Notes: generated from the sequence alone by a model not told the origin. 64,000 nucleotides of DNA from Burkholderiaceae bacterium (GCA_023954095.1 JAMLIQ010000005.1:1-64000); one strand, 5' to 3'. Positions 16,249 to 24,366 are shown, numbered from the stretch's first letter. A program made the numbers and translations.

Positions 16249-16312
16249 TGTAGCGCTTACCCAGCAATCGCTAACAGCTACTGATTCCATAGCTGTTAGC
16301 GCGTTCCGCTTC
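16249..16312 (-). repeat. Dispersed TAGCTGC-type repeat with internal 11-bp inverted repeat
   Basis: Read on the minus strand: GCGCTAACAGCTATGGAATC, AGTAGCTGTTAGCGATTGC, then TGGGTAAGCGCTACAAG. GCTAACAGCTA and TAGCTGTTAGC form perfect 11-base arms. It lies in the otherwise gene-free stretch 16085-16344 between the PLD-like gene and cobT, where I see no coding sequence. Confidence 0.6.
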
Positions 16313-16344
16313 CTCAAGCAGGCAACAGCACCAGGGCAGGTCCA

Positions 16345-17406
16345 TCACGCTACGGTTTGCTCCGACACCCCCGCCGCCTCAAAGCTCGCCATCTCGCGCA
16401 GGATGGCGCAGGCCGATGGCAGCAGCGGCCAGGCCAGCGCGGCGCCGGAGCCTTCGCCCAGGCGCAGGCCCAGGTCGAGCAGCGGCTCGGCCTGCATTTG
16501 CGCGAGCATGAGCTGGTGGCCGCGCTCGCCCGAGCGGTGGGCAAACACGCAGCGTTGCAGCACATGGGGCTGCAGGCGGCTGGCGACGAGCACGGCGGCG
16601 CTGGTGATGAAGCCGTCCACCAGGATCACGCGGCGCTCTTGTGCGGCCTGCAGCACGGCGCCGACCATGGTGGCCACCTCGTAGCCGCCCAAGGCGGCCA
16701 GGGCTTCGAGCGGCGTGGTGGCGGCGGCGTTGGCGTCCAGCGCCTGCTGCAGCACGGCGCGCTTGCGCTCGATGCCTGCGGCGTCCAGCCCGGTGCCCGC
16801 GCCCGTGCATTCGGCGATGGGCAGGCCGCACAGGCGCGCCAGCAGCAGCGAGGCCACCGAGGTGTTGCCGATGCCCATTTCGCCCAGCAGCAGCACATTG
16901 CCCGGTAGCCCGCGCACCAGTTCGATGCCGTTGGCCAGCGCCTGGGCACATTGCGCGGCGCTCATGGCCGGGCCTTGGCTGGCATCCTGCGTACCCGGCG
17001 CCACCTTGCGCAGCAGCAGGCGCGGCTGGCCGGGGGCGGCTTCGCGCGGGGCGATGTCGCGCGCCACGCCGCAGTCCACCACGGTGAGCGCCAGGCCGTG
17101 CTGGCGCGCCAGCACGCTCACGGCGGCGCCGCCTGCGAGGAAGTTCTCGACCATCTGCCAGGTCACGTCGCTCGGGAAGGCCGACACGCCGCGCGCGGCC
17201 AGGCCGTGGTCGCCTGCGAAGACGACCATTTGCGGCTGCTCCAGCCGGGGGGATGCCGTGCCCTGGATCTGGCCCAGGCGCAGCGCGAGCTGCTCCAGGC
17301 GGCCCAGCGAGCCCAGGGGTTTGGTCTTGTGGTCCAGCTTGTGCTGCAGGGCCTGGGTGAGCTGCGGGTCGGCGATGTCGGCAATCAGGGGCAGGTGGGC
17401 TTTCAT
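16345..17406 (-). CDS. cobT: Nicotinate-nucleotide--dimethylbenzimidazole phosphoribosyltransferase
   Basis: A 353-residue CobT that activates the lower base (normally 5,6-dimethylbenzimidazole) to its alpha-riboside phosphate for B12 assembly. Seen are the N-terminal KTKPLGSLGRLEQLA motif, VVFAGDHGLAARGVSAFP, and the GEMGIGNTSVASLL motif, and near the C-terminus the catalytic glutamate region LDLGLRLGEGSGAALA. Start MKAHLPLIADI at 17406 is chosen over an upstream Met at 17448. It is the last gene of the minus-strand cobalamin locus and follows the bluB remnant, under the riboswitch at 17824-17998. Confidence 0.95.
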   Translation of the reverse strand: MKAHLPLIADIADPQLTQALQHKLDHKTKPLGSLGRLEQLALRLGQIQGTASPRLEQPQMVVFAGDHGLAARGVSAFPSDVTWQMVENFLAGGAAVSVLARQHGLALTVVDCGVARDIAPREAAPGQPRLLLRKVAPGTQDASQGPAMSAAQCAQALANGIELVRGLPGNVLLLGEMGIGNTSVASLLLARLCGLPIAECTGAGTGLDAAGIERKRAVLQQALDANAAATTPLEALAALGGYEVATMVGAVLQAAQERRVILVDGFITSAAVLVASRLQPHVLQRCVFAHRSGERGHQLMLAQMQAEPLLDLGLRLGEGSGAALAWPLLPSACAILREMASFEAAGVSEQTVA

Positions 17407-17554
17407 GGTTTGTTCAACTTTCAATGGAAGGTTTGGCGCAGCCCGCACACAGGGGCCGGGCGTTGGAGGGTGTTGAAGGGCGGTGCGCGCCGGGCATGGC
17501 GCGTTGCGGCAGGCTCAGGCGAGGTCTGCGCGCCCGCGCTGGGCGTCAGTCTGG

Positions 17555-17766
17555 TCACACGAAGTCTTCCACGGGCAGGCGCGGCAGCCAGCCAGCGGTT
17601 TCCAGCTCGGGCTTGGCGGGGAAGGGACTCAGGTGGCCCACGCCCCAGCCTTCGACTGACCGCGCATGTCGCGGCGTGCAAAGAGGGCGTGGTAGATGGC
17701 GTCGCGCGCTTCTTGCGTGAAGGCGTGCGCGCTGGGCGTGGCTTGCGCCACTGCGCTGGTATTCAT
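17555..17766 (-). pseudogene. bluB: bluB remnant (5,6-dimethylbenzimidazole synthase) with internal deletion and frameshift
   Basis: From the ATG at 17766 the frame reads MNTSAVAQATPSAHAFTQEA, then RDAIYHALFARRDMRGQ, which is a BluB N-terminus with its RRDMR motif, and reaches a stop after 45 codons. In another frame, ending at 17555, the sequence GWGVGHLSPFPAKPELETAG plus WLPRLPVEDFV is a BluB C-terminus. The two ends meet near 17650-17665. The whole FMN-binding and catalytic core, more than half of the usual 200-plus residues, is missing, so no functional enzyme can be made. The remnant sits 57 bases downstream of a cobalamin riboswitch and upstream of cobT, exactly where an intact bluB would be expected. 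Confidence 0.85.
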
Positions 17767-17823
17767 GGCAGTCCCCTGTGCGTGAATAGTGGCAGCGCTG
17801 CCCGGCCTTGCAGCGCCAAAAAT

Positions 17824-17998
17824 GGCTCAGGCCGGTCTTCTGGCTTGGAGTCATTTGGCCCCCGCGCCTTCCCGGCCTTGGCGGCCAGTGGCATTCAGCA
17901 GGGGTCATCGTCCTTACAGCGTTGGGCACGCGGCGGATTTGCACCGCCTTCCCGATTCTCCCTTTGCCATCATGGCATTGGGCACCTGAGGGGCGCGA
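17824..17998 (-). promoter_or_regulatory. Cobalamin riboswitch upstream of the bluB remnant and cobT
   Basis: On the minus strand the core elements appear in order: AGGTGCCC, GGGAATC-like GAATCGGGAAGGCGGTGCAA, ATCCGCCGCGTGCCC, CTGTAAGGACGATG, TGCCACTGG, GGCCGGGAAGGCG and the B12 box AGCCAGAAGACCGGCCTG. This is a complete cobalamin aptamer by eye. It points away from cobQ and toward the bluB remnant and cobT, which should therefore be shut off when adenosylcobalamin is plentiful. Confidence 0.9.
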
Positions 17999-18025
17999 TG
18001 ATAGCAGCCGCCCACTGCGCAAGGC

Positions 18026-19606
18026 TTACGCGATCAGCGCGTCCAGCACGCCCGGGTCGAAGTGCCGGGCCACGCCATCGGCCAGGCCGTCGAACACGGC
18101 ATCGAGCGTGGGCGCCTGGGCGCCAAACAGGGCGTGCAGCACGGCGGCATCCTCGAACAAACCGTGCAGGTACACGCCCAGCACATTGCCCGCCGGGTTC
18201 TGCCAGGCGATGCCGGGCATGACGCCTCGCGCCACGTCGCCCTTGGCGGCCATGGCGGGGTGCTGGGCCGTCTGGCCGTGGTGGATTTCGTAGCCCTGGG
18301 CACGCACGCCCGAGAGCGGCGCCCAGGTGCCGGTAAGCTGCCCGAAGGCCGCGCTGGTGCGCCGCACGGTCTTGGCGGGCTCGAACACGGTGACCAGCGG
18401 CAGCAGGCCCAGGCCGGGGCCGTTGCCGTCGATGCCGTCGGGGTCGATCAGCGCCTCGCCCAGCATCTGCAGGCCGCCGCACACGCCCAGCACGGCGCCG
18501 CCCTGCCCCGCGTGCGCGGCGATGGACTGGTCCAGCCCCTGGGCGCGCAGCCAGGCCAGGTCGGCGGCGGTGGCTTTGGACCCCGGCAGCACGATCCAGT
18601 CGCTGGGCCGCAGGCCCGCCACGTCGGCCGGGCTGCGCACCCATTGCAGGCGCACGCCGGGCACGTTCTTGAGCGGCTGGAATTCGTCGAGGTTGCTGAT
18701 GCGCGGATAGGCCACCACGGCCACGGTGGTGTGCACGGCGCCGGGGGTGGTGTGCGGTCGATTGAGCGGCGACGGGCCGCCCCTAGCCGCGAGAGCCCCC
18801 TCGGGGGGCAGCGAGGACACGCCAGTGCCGAGCGTGGGGGTCATATCAAACACGCCATCCTCCTCGGGCAGGCCGTGGTGCCACTGCATGGGAATGGTGG
18901 CCACGGTAGGCACGCCGGTGCGCTCCTGCAGGTGCTGCGGCGCGGGCGCGAGCAGGCTGGCGTCGCCCCGGAACTTGTTGAGCACGAAGCCGTGGATCAG
19001 CGCACGCTCGTCCTCGGGCAGCAGCGCCCAGGTGCCGTAGAGGTGGGCAAAAGCGCCGCCCCGGTCGATGTCGGTGACGAGCAGGCAGCGCGCATGGGCA
19101 TGGCGCGCCACGCGCATGTTCACGATGTCGCTGGCGTGCAGGTTGGTCTCGGCGGGCGAGCCCGCGCCTTCGATCACCACCACGTCGTTCTCGGCACGCA
19201 GTGCATCCAGCGCGGCGGCGATCTGCGGCCACACCACGGCGCTGCGGCCGCGCCAGGGCAGTGCCGTGAGCGGCTCGCTCACCTGCCCCAGCAGCACCAC
19301 CTGGCTGTGCGTGTCGGCCTCAGGCTTGAGCAAGAGCGGGTTCATCCGCACCTCAGGCACAGCGCGTGCGGCCAGGGCCTGGAAGTACTGCGCCGAGCCG
19401 ATCTCGCCCCAGGCGCCGTCGATGCCCTCGACCACGCGCGCGTTGTTGCTCATGTTCTGCGCCTTGAACGGCGCCACCTTCAGGCCCAGGTTGCTGTAGT
19501 GGCGGCACAGCGCGGTGGTGAGCCAGCTTTTGCCGGCGCCGCTGGTGGTGCCCAGCACCATGATGCAGACAGCGGGGCGGCGCCCTTGGACAGTGTGGAG
19601 AGTCAT
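18026..19606 (-). CDS. cobQ: Cobyric acid synthase (glutamine-hydrolysing)
   Basis: A 526-residue CobQ that amidates four side chains of adenosylcobyrinic a,c-diamide. The N-terminal ATPase part has VLGTTSGAGKSWLTTALCRH (P-loop-like) and KAQNMSNNA; the C-terminal glutamine amidotransferase part has the nucleophile cysteine in GVCGGLQMLGE and a catalytic His in GVYLHGLFED. Between residues of about 255 and 290 there is an extra low-complexity stretch (SSLPPEGALAARGGPSP) encoded by a GC-rich repeat-like sequence, which explains the above-average length. ATG overlaps the cobC stop by four bases (ATGA). Confidence 0.95.
   Translation of the reverse strand: MTLHTVQGRRPAVCIMVLGTTSGAGKSWLTTALCRHYSNLGLKVAPFKAQNMSNNARVVEGIDGAWGEIGSAQYFQALAARAVPEVRMNPLLLKPEADTHSQVVLLGQVSEPLTALPWRGRSAVVWPQIAAALDALRAENDVVVIEGAGSPAETNLHASDIVNMRVARHAHARCLLVTDIDRGGAFAHLYGTWALLPEDERALIHGFVLNKFRGDASLLAPAPQHLQERTGVPTVATIPMQWHHGLPEEDGVFDMTPTLGTGVSSLPPEGALAARGGPSPLNRPHTTPGAVHTTVAVVAYPRISNLDEFQPLKNVPGVRLQWVRSPADVAGLRPSDWIVLPGSKATAADLAWLRAQGLDQSIAAHAGQGGAVLGVCGGLQMLGEALIDPDGIDGNGPGLGLLPLVTVFEPAKTVRRTSAAFGQLTGTWAPLSGVRAQGYEIHHGQTAQHPAMAAKGDVARGVMPGIAWQNPAGNVLGVYLHGLFEDAAVLHALFGAQAPTLDAVFDGLADGVARHFDPGVLDALIA
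18762..18838 (-). repeat. GC-rich repeat fragment inside cobQ
   Basis: The plus-strand sequence GGGCCGCCCCTAGCCGCGAG, then AGCCCCCTCGGGGGGCAGCG and a GAGCGTGGGGG end, has the CCCCCTCGGGGGG palindrome and wording of GC-rich repeats that I associate with Comamonadaceae chromosomes. It shares the GGGCCGCCCC start with the elements at 23149 and 27270. It keeps the cobQ frame open and encodes a Pro/Ala/Gly-rich linker. Confidence 0.45.
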
Positions 19607-20619
19607 TGCATGTTTTCCATGGAGGAATGGGTGCTGCAGGCCGCCTGCCAGGCCGCAGCAAGCGCATCCTGCGCGGGCGGTGGCAGCACGCCCAGGCGCA
19701 GCACGCCGGGCAATCCAAACGAGCTGCACTCGCGCAGCTTGATGCCCGCCGCGCGCAGCGCCGCAAGCCGCTGTGGCAAATGCGCCTGCGGTGGCCTGGC
19801 ACAGAAAAAATTGGCGGTGCTGCCCGGCAGCTCCTGCCAGCCCAAGGCTGTGCACAGCGCCTGCTGGCGTGCCTTCCAGGTGCGCAGCTGCGGCAGGCAT
19901 TCAGCCAGCCAGCGTTGAACGGACGCTTGCCGCCACGCGGCCAGCAGCGCCACGCCATGCGCCCCGACGGGCCATGACGGCGCCAGCGCCGCAAAGCGGC
20001 CGGCCGCCTCGGCATCCGGCGCCAGGGCGTAGGCGGCGCGCACCCCCGTCAGGCCCAGGGCCTTGTTCGGCGTCCAGAGCTGCCAGACACCAGGCGCCGC
20101 CGCCGGCCAGGGCGTGCCGTCGAGCCGCAGCGGCGCATAGGCGCAATCGAGCACCCGCAGCGCGCCCGCCTCGGGCGCCAGCAGCCAGTCGGCGCGCTGC
20201 AGGTCCACGCCGCCCAGCGGGCTGGCGGGCTCGCACGCCCATTGCAGGCCTGCGGGCGCAGCAGCGTCGTGCGCCACGGCCAGGCCCCGCGCCCGCGCCG
20301 CCTGCGCATAGTCGCCGTAGCCATGCCGGGGCACGCGCACCAGCCGGACGCCCTGCAAAGCGGCGAGTTGCGTGAAGCGGTGGATGGCTTCGCTGGCGCT
20401 CGCCGCCAGAGCGATGCGCCCGGGCGCCACCGCATGGAAGGCGCCCAGCGCCTCGCGCAGCGCCGTGTAGGCCGGGTCGGGGTAGCGCGTGGCATCGGCC
20501 TGCTGCACGGCGGCCAGCACCTCGGGACACGGCCCGCAGGCGTTGGCGTTGGTGGAGAAGTCGTACCGCGGCACGCCCTGGGCATCCGGGCCGCCGTGAA
20601 TGGCGAGTGCATGGGGCAT
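19603..20619 (-). CDS. cobC: Threonine-phosphate decarboxylase
   Basis: A 338-residue PLP enzyme (CobC of Pseudomonas nomenclature, CobD of Salmonella) that makes (R)-1-amino-2-propanol phosphate for the nucleotide loop. It begins with HGGPDAQGVPRYDFSTNANACG, the family's substrate loop, and carries the Schiff-base lysine in WTPNKALGLTGVRAAYA and a conserved Arg near GVLRLGVLPPP. It is joined by ATGA overlaps to cbiB upstream and cobQ downstream, so the three are translated as a coupled block. Confidence 0.92.
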   Translation of the reverse strand: MPHALAIHGGPDAQGVPRYDFSTNANACGPCPEVLAAVQQADATRYPDPAYTALREALGAFHAVAPGRIALAASASEAIHRFTQLAALQGVRLVRVPRHGYGDYAQAARARGLAVAHDAAAPAGLQWACEPASPLGGVDLQRADWLLAPEAGALRVLDCAYAPLRLDGTPWPAAAPGVWQLWTPNKALGLTGVRAAYALAPDAEAAGRFAALAPSWPVGAHGVALLAAWRQASVQRWLAECLPQLRTWKARQQALCTALGWQELPGSTANFFCARPPQAHLPQRLAALRAAGIKLRECSSFGLPGVLRLGVLPPPAQDALAAAWQAACSTHSSMENMQ

Positions 20620-21695
20620 CAGGCGAGCATTCCAAAAACCACAAGAACAATAGCTGCAAGCGCAATCAGCACAAGCGTTAGAGCCACTTTTGATACTAAA
20701 TTCTGCGCGCGCTCGGCATCCCTGCGGGTGGGTGCGCGGCCCGCAGCATGGAGCTGGTACACGCCCGGCTTGGACAGCCGCACACCCAGCGCCAGCGCCA
20801 TCGCCGCCATGGGCCAGCCGCTGTTGGGTGACGGCGTCTTGCGCGCTTCCTGCGCCAAGCTGCGCAGCGGCACGCCCCCGGCCACCAGCGCCAGCAGCAA
20901 GGCCGTGAGCCGCGCGGGCAGCCACGAGAGCACATCGTCGGCCCGCGCCGCCCATTTGCCCGCCCATTGCCAGTAGCGCCCGCCGCGCATGCCGGGGTAG
21001 CCCCATAGGGCGTCGGCGGTGTTGGCAAAGCGGTACAGCGCGGCGCCGGGCAGGCCCGCCAGCGCGAACCAGAAAACAGGGGCCACCACCGAATCGTTCA
21101 GGTTTTCGGCCAGCGATTCGATGGCGCTCTGGCGCACCTCGTCGGCACTCAACTGCGCCACATCGCGGCTCACCAGCCAGGCCAGGCGCGCGCGGCCCGC
21201 CTCCAGCGATTCGCCCAGGGCCGCCTCCACGGCGCGCACTTCGCTTTGCAGCAGGGCCAGTGCCAGCAAGGGCTTGAGTGCCAGGCCCAACGCCGTGGCC
21301 GACAGCACTGCGGCCAGCGTTGCCTGCACCGAGCGGGCGCCAACCAAGCCAACGCCTGCAATGTCCAGGGCATGGGCGCTGGAATGCACCGGGCAGCCCA
21401 GCCGCCACAGCAGGCCTTGCACCGCCGAAAACGCTACAAAAACAAAAGCTGCAAGCGCGCACCAGGCAAGCGCTGCAAGCCAAAAATGCTTGTAATTTTG
21501 CCCTGCCTCGGCAGTGGGCGCGATGCGCGCGCCAAGGGCCTCCAGTGCCCGGCCCATCCACACCACCGGGTGCCAGCGCACGGGCGGCTCGCCCCACAGG
21601 CGGTCTACCGCCAGCGCGACCAGCACCGCCCAGGCCAGGCAGGCCACGCCCTCCAGGGGCGAGACCCCGAGGAGATGGAGCCAGTGCCAGGGCAT
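20619..21695 (-). CDS. cbiB: Adenosylcobinamide-phosphate synthase, CbiB/CobD
   Basis: A 358-residue polytopic membrane protein that joins aminopropanol (phosphate) to adenosylcobyric acid. It shows the family motifs DRLWGEPPVRWHPVVWMGR near the N-terminus, ESLAENLNDSVVAPVFWFALAGLPGA in the middle, and RFANTADALWGYPG. Two copies of the dispersed repeat lie inside the frame. One encodes the first hydrophobic segment after the HPV motif (about residues 66-85), the other the last helix (ALTLVLIALAAIVLVVFGML). The ATG at 21695 is chosen over an upstream Met at 21755. Its stop overlaps the cobC start (ATGA). Confidence 0.93.
   Translation of the reverse strand: MPWHWLHLLGVSPLEGVACLAWAVLVALAVDRLWGEPPVRWHPVVWMGRALEALGARIAPTAEAGQNYKHFWLAALAWCALAAFVFVAFSAVQGLLWRLGCPVHSSAHALDIAGVGLVGARSVQATLAAVLSATALGLALKPLLALALLQSEVRAVEAALGESLEAGRARLAWLVSRDVAQLSADEVRQSAIESLAENLNDSVVAPVFWFALAGLPGAALYRFANTADALWGYPGMRGGRYWQWAGKWAARADDVLSWLPARLTALLLALVAGGVPLRSLAQEARKTPSPNSGWPMAAMALALGVRLSKPGVYQLHAAGRAPTRRDAERAQNLVSKVALTLVLIALAAIVLVVFGMLA
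20646..20694 (+). repeat. Dispersed repeat inside the 3' end of cbiB
   Basis: Plus-strand AATAGCTGCAAGCGCAATCA then GCACAAGCGTTAGAGCCACT matches the family consensus closely. On the coding (minus) strand it encodes the C-terminal hydrophobic helix of CbiB. Confidence 0.7.
21433..21492 (+). repeat. Dispersed repeat inside the 5' part of cbiB
   Basis: Plus-strand GCTACAAAAACAAAAGCTGC, AAGCGCGCACCAGGC, then AAGCGCTGCAAGCC is a full copy of the family. On the minus strand it encodes FWLAALAWCALAAFVFVAF, a predicted membrane helix of CbiB. Confidence 0.72.
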
Positions 21696-21708
21696 GGATG
21701 CCGCTGCC

Positions 21709-22278
21709 TCAGTCCTCAATGCCCCGCTGCGCCGGGATGCCCGCCTTGAACGCATGCTTGACCAGCTGCATCTCGGTCACCGTGTCGGCCAGTTCGATGA
21801 TCTCGCCCGGGCAGCGGCGGCCGGTGAGCACCACGTGCACGTCCCTGGGGCGTGTGCGCAGCGTCTCCAGCACGGGTTCGAGCGGCAGCCAGCCGTAGAT
21901 CAGCGGGTAGGTGATTTCGTCCAGCACCACCATGAAGTGCTCTCCCGAGAGGATGGCGGCGCGCGCTCTTTCCCAGCCGTCACGGGCGAGTTGTGCCGAG
22001 TGCTCCAGGTCCTTGCTCTTCCAGCTGAATCCATCGCCCAGGCCCTCAATGGGTATACCGATCTGCTCGAACATGCGGTGCTCGCCGAAGCGCGCGCTGG
22101 GCACCTTCATGAACTGAAAGATCCGCACGGCCTTGCCGCGCCCGTGAGCGCGCAGCGCCAGGCCAAAGGCCGCCGTGCTTTTGCCCTTGCCGTCGCCGGT
22201 GTTGACGATGACCAGGCCCCGGCGCTCGCCCTCGGGTTTTTCGTAGCGTTTTTCGGTGGGGGCAGTTTCGATATGCAT
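21709..22278 (-). CDS. cobO: Cob(I)yrinic acid a,c-diamide adenosyltransferase (CobO/BtuR)
   Basis: A 189-residue ATP:corrinoid adenosyltransferase. The P-loop is [19 protein letters not shown] near residue 28, followed by the FMKV, FSWKSKD and [13 protein letters not shown] segments and a C-terminal [21 protein letters not shown], all standard for CobO/BtuR. It converts cob(I)inamide or cobyrinate diamide to the adenosyl form. Start [15 protein letters not shown] at 22278 is preferred over a Met four codons upstream. It lies between btuD and cbiB with short spacing. Confidence 0.95.
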   Translation of the reverse strand: MHIETAPTEKRYEKPEGERRGLVIVNTGDGKGKSTAAFGLALRAHGRGKAVRIFQFMKVPSARFGEHRMFEQIGIPIEGLGDGFSWKSKDLEHSAQLARDGWERARAAILSGEHFMVVLDEITYPLIYGWLPLEPVLETLRTRPRDVHVVLTGRRCPGEIIELADTVTEMQLVKHAFKAGIPAQRGIED

Positions 22279-22286
22279 GGGTTTTC

Positions 22287-23075
22287 TCAAGCAGGTAGGG
22301 GTTCAGGAGCGTGCAGGCGCGGCAGGGCCAGCCATTGATGTTCCACCTGCCGGATGACAACCCGGTGATCGAACACTGCCTCCAGCGCGCGGTGGGTGGC
22401 CGGATCATGCGCGGCGCCATGGTGCTGCAGGCGGCCACCCGCCAGCACGGCCACGTCGTCGGCGTGCAGCGCCATCGACAGCTCGTGCAGCACGCTGACC
22501 ACGGTGCAACCCTGCGCCACCAGGCTGCGCACCAGCAGCAGCCAGTCGGCCTGGTGGGGCGGGTCGAGGTTGGCCAGGGGTTCATCCATCAGCAGCACCG
22601 GGGCGTTCACGGCCAGGGCGCGCGCCAGCAGCACGCGCTGGCGCTCGCCGCCCGAGAGTTGACCGAGCGGCCGCTCACGCCACGCCCAGGCCTGTGTCTG
22701 GCGCAGCGCGGTCTCGGCGGCGGCGTGGTCGGCCGGGCTGGGCGGCTGCAGCCAGCCCTGGTGCGGCAGGCGGCCGAGCAGGGCCACGTCGAGCACCGTC
22801 AGGTCGTCGGCGGCGGCCTCGTTCTGGCCCAGCCAGGCCATCTGGCGGGCGCGTTCGCGCGCAGGCCAGTCGGGCAAGGAACGGCCCGCCAAAGTCACCT
22901 GCCCGCTCTGCGCCGCCAGCAGCCCGGCCAGCACCTTGAGCAGCGTGGACTTGCCCGCACCGTTGGGGCCGACGATGCTGGTCCAGCGGCCGGCCCGAAC
23001 ACCGAGCGAAATGCCGTGCAATATGGAGCGTTTTCCGATGCCAGCGCTTATTTCATGGGCGCATATAGCTATCAT
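22287..23075 (-). CDS. btuD: Cobalamin/corrinoid ABC transporter ATP-binding protein
   Basis: A 262-residue ABC ATPase for corrinoid import with BtuC and BtuF. Walker [14 protein letters not shown]-loop WLGQNE, signature [15 protein letters not shown], Walker [13 protein letters not shown] and switch His in [10 protein letters not shown] are all present. The ATG at 23075 and the first residues ([14 protein letters not shown]) lie inside a copy of the dispersed repeat, and a GC-rich repeat separates this gene from btuC. This breaks the otherwise tight ATGA-coupled operon. An iron-siderophore role is possible from sequence alone, but the neighbours argue for B12. Confidence 0.9.
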   Translation of the reverse strand: MIAICAHEISAGIGKRSILHGISLGVRAGRWTSIVGPNGAGKSTLLKVLAGLLAAQSGQVTLAGRSLPDWPARERARQMAWLGQNEAAADDLTVLDVALLGRLPHQGWLQPPSPADHAAAETALRQTQAWAWRERPLGQLSGGERQRVLLARALAVNAPVLLMDEPLANLDPPHQADWLLLVRSLVAQGCTVVSVLHELSMALHADDVAVLAGGRLQHHGAAHDPATHRALEAVFDHRVVIRQVEHQWLALPRLHAPEPLPA

Positions 23076-23085
23076 TTTCGCAACC
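23042..23085 (-). repeat. Dispersed repeat overlapping the btuD start
   Basis: Read on the minus strand: GAAAATGATAGCTATATGCG, CCCATGAAATAAGCGCTGG. This is a family copy in which the ATG of ATGATAGC serves as the btuD start codon. Confidence 0.6.
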
Positions 23086-23148
23086 CATTGCGTTGCGTTG
23101 CGCTCACGGCGCAAAAAACGGGCACGGCCAAAACCAGTGGCCCCCGCG

Positions 23149-23240
23149 CAAGGGCCGCCCCGCCGCGCTGGGGGCGTCCCCCTGCCCGCAGCGCGTAGCG
23201 CTGCGAGAGCGGGGGGAAGGAGCGAAGCGACACAGGGGGG
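23149..23240. repeat. GC-rich structured repeat between btuC and btuD (copy 1)
   Basis: Begins CAAGGGCCGCCCCGCCGC, continues GGGGGCGTCCCCCTGCCC, AGCGCGTAGCGCTGCGAGAG, and ends GGGGGGAAGGAGCGAAGCGA, CACAGGGGGG. Several nested hairpins are possible. A second copy with the same beginning and end lies at 27270-27357. Both sit immediately after a minus-strand stop codon (btuC, btuB), so they may act as 3'-end or attenuation structures. Confidence 0.7.
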
Positions 23241-23244
23241 TGTT

Positions 23245-24366
23245 TCACAGCAACCCCCCAGGGGATGTGCGGCGGTGCATCAGCCACAGCAAATAGCCGC
23301 CGCCCAGCACGGCGGTGAGCACGCCCACGGGCAGCTCCTGCGGCGCCAGCAGGCCGCGCGCCAGCAGGTCGGCGCCCGCCAGCAACGCGCCGCCCATCAG
23401 GCTGGAGAGCAGCATCAGCCGCCCATGGGGCACCGGCACCGCAGCGCGCACCAGGTGCGGCGCGGCCAGGCCCACAAAGGCAATCAGGCCCGTTTGCGCG
23501 ACCGCAGTGCCCGTCGCCAGCGCCAGCACCGCCACCAGCGCGGCGCGCAGCGGCGCCAGCCGCAATCCCAAACTCAGCGCGGTGGCCTCGCCCAGCGCCA
23601 GGCCATCGAGCCCGCGCGCCAGCAGCCAGGCCGCCGCCAGGCACAGCAGCCACACACCGGCCATCAGCAGGCACGACGTCCAGCCGACAAAGCCGGTGGA
23701 GCCGAGCAAGAACGCCTGCATGGCCTGCAGCGAGTCGGGCGAGAGCAGCAGGATGAGCGAGGTCAGCGCGCCCAGCACCACGCCCACCACCACCCCGGCC
23801 AGCAGCAGGCGCAGCGTGTGCTGCACGCCGCGCGCAAGCGCCAGGGTCAGCAGCACCGCCAGCACCGCGCCCACAAAGGCTGCACCGGTCAGTCCCAGGC
23901 GCACCAGCCAGTGGCTGGAATACACCGAGACGGTGAGGGCACCTTGGGCACCGCCCAGCATGCCGCCTGCGCCCCCCATCAGGGCCAGCGCCAGCGCCAC
24001 GCCCAGCGACGCGCCCGAGGCGCTGCCCAGCAGGTACGGGTCGGCCAGCGGGTTGCGGAACAGCCCTTGCGCCACCGCGCCCCCCAGGCCCAGCAGCGCC
24101 CCTGCAACCCAGGCACCCAGTGTGCGCGGCAGGCGGATGTCCCACACAATCTGCTGCGCCATGGCGTGCGCGGCGCTGTCGCCCTGCGGGTTCCACAGCG
24201 CGGGCCACAGGTTTTCAAACCCCATGCTGCCCACGACGGTTCCCAGTGCCAGCAGGCACAGCGCCAGCACGATGAGCGCCAGGGCCAGCCAGCGGCCGCG
24301 CTGCGCGTGCACGGCACGGGCGCAGGAGGGCACGGAAGCTGGCGGCATGGGCATGACGGCGCTCAT
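23245..24366 (-). CDS. btuC: Cobalamin/corrinoid ABC transporter permease (FecCD/BtuC family)
   Basis: A 373-residue permease with a long N-terminal segment and about ten membrane helices. The family signature RLPRTLGAWVAGALLGLGGAVAQGLFRNPLADPYLLG and the second-half GLIAFVGLAAPHLVR (coupling-helix region) are present. It would form the corrinoid importer with BtuF and BtuD. The ATG overlaps the btuF stop by four bases. The gene ends right next to the GC-rich repeat. Confidence 0.93.
   Translation of the reverse strand: MSAVMPMPPASVPSCARAVHAQRGRWLALALIVLALCLLALGTVVGSMGFENLWPALWNPQGDSAAHAMAQQIVWDIRLPRTLGAWVAGALLGLGGAVAQGLFRNPLADPYLLGSASGASLGVALALALMGGAGGMLGGAQGALTVSVYSSHWLVRLGLTGAAFVGAVLAVLLTLALARGVQHTLRLLLAGVVVGVVLGALTSLILLLSPDSLQAMQAFLLGSTGFVGWTSCLLMAGVWLLCLAAAWLLARGLDGLALGEATALSLGLRLAPLRAALVAVLALATGTAVAQTGLIAFVGLAAPHLVRAAVPVPHGRLMLLSSLMGGALLAGADLLARGLLAPQELPVGVLTAVLGGGYLLWLMHRRTSPGGLL

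Noticed and set aside
17824..18026. Cobalamin riboswitch considered as a regulator of cobQ
   Set aside because: The aptamer reads 5' to 3' on the minus strand and lies downstream of the cobQ stop, so it precedes the bluB remnant and cobT instead.
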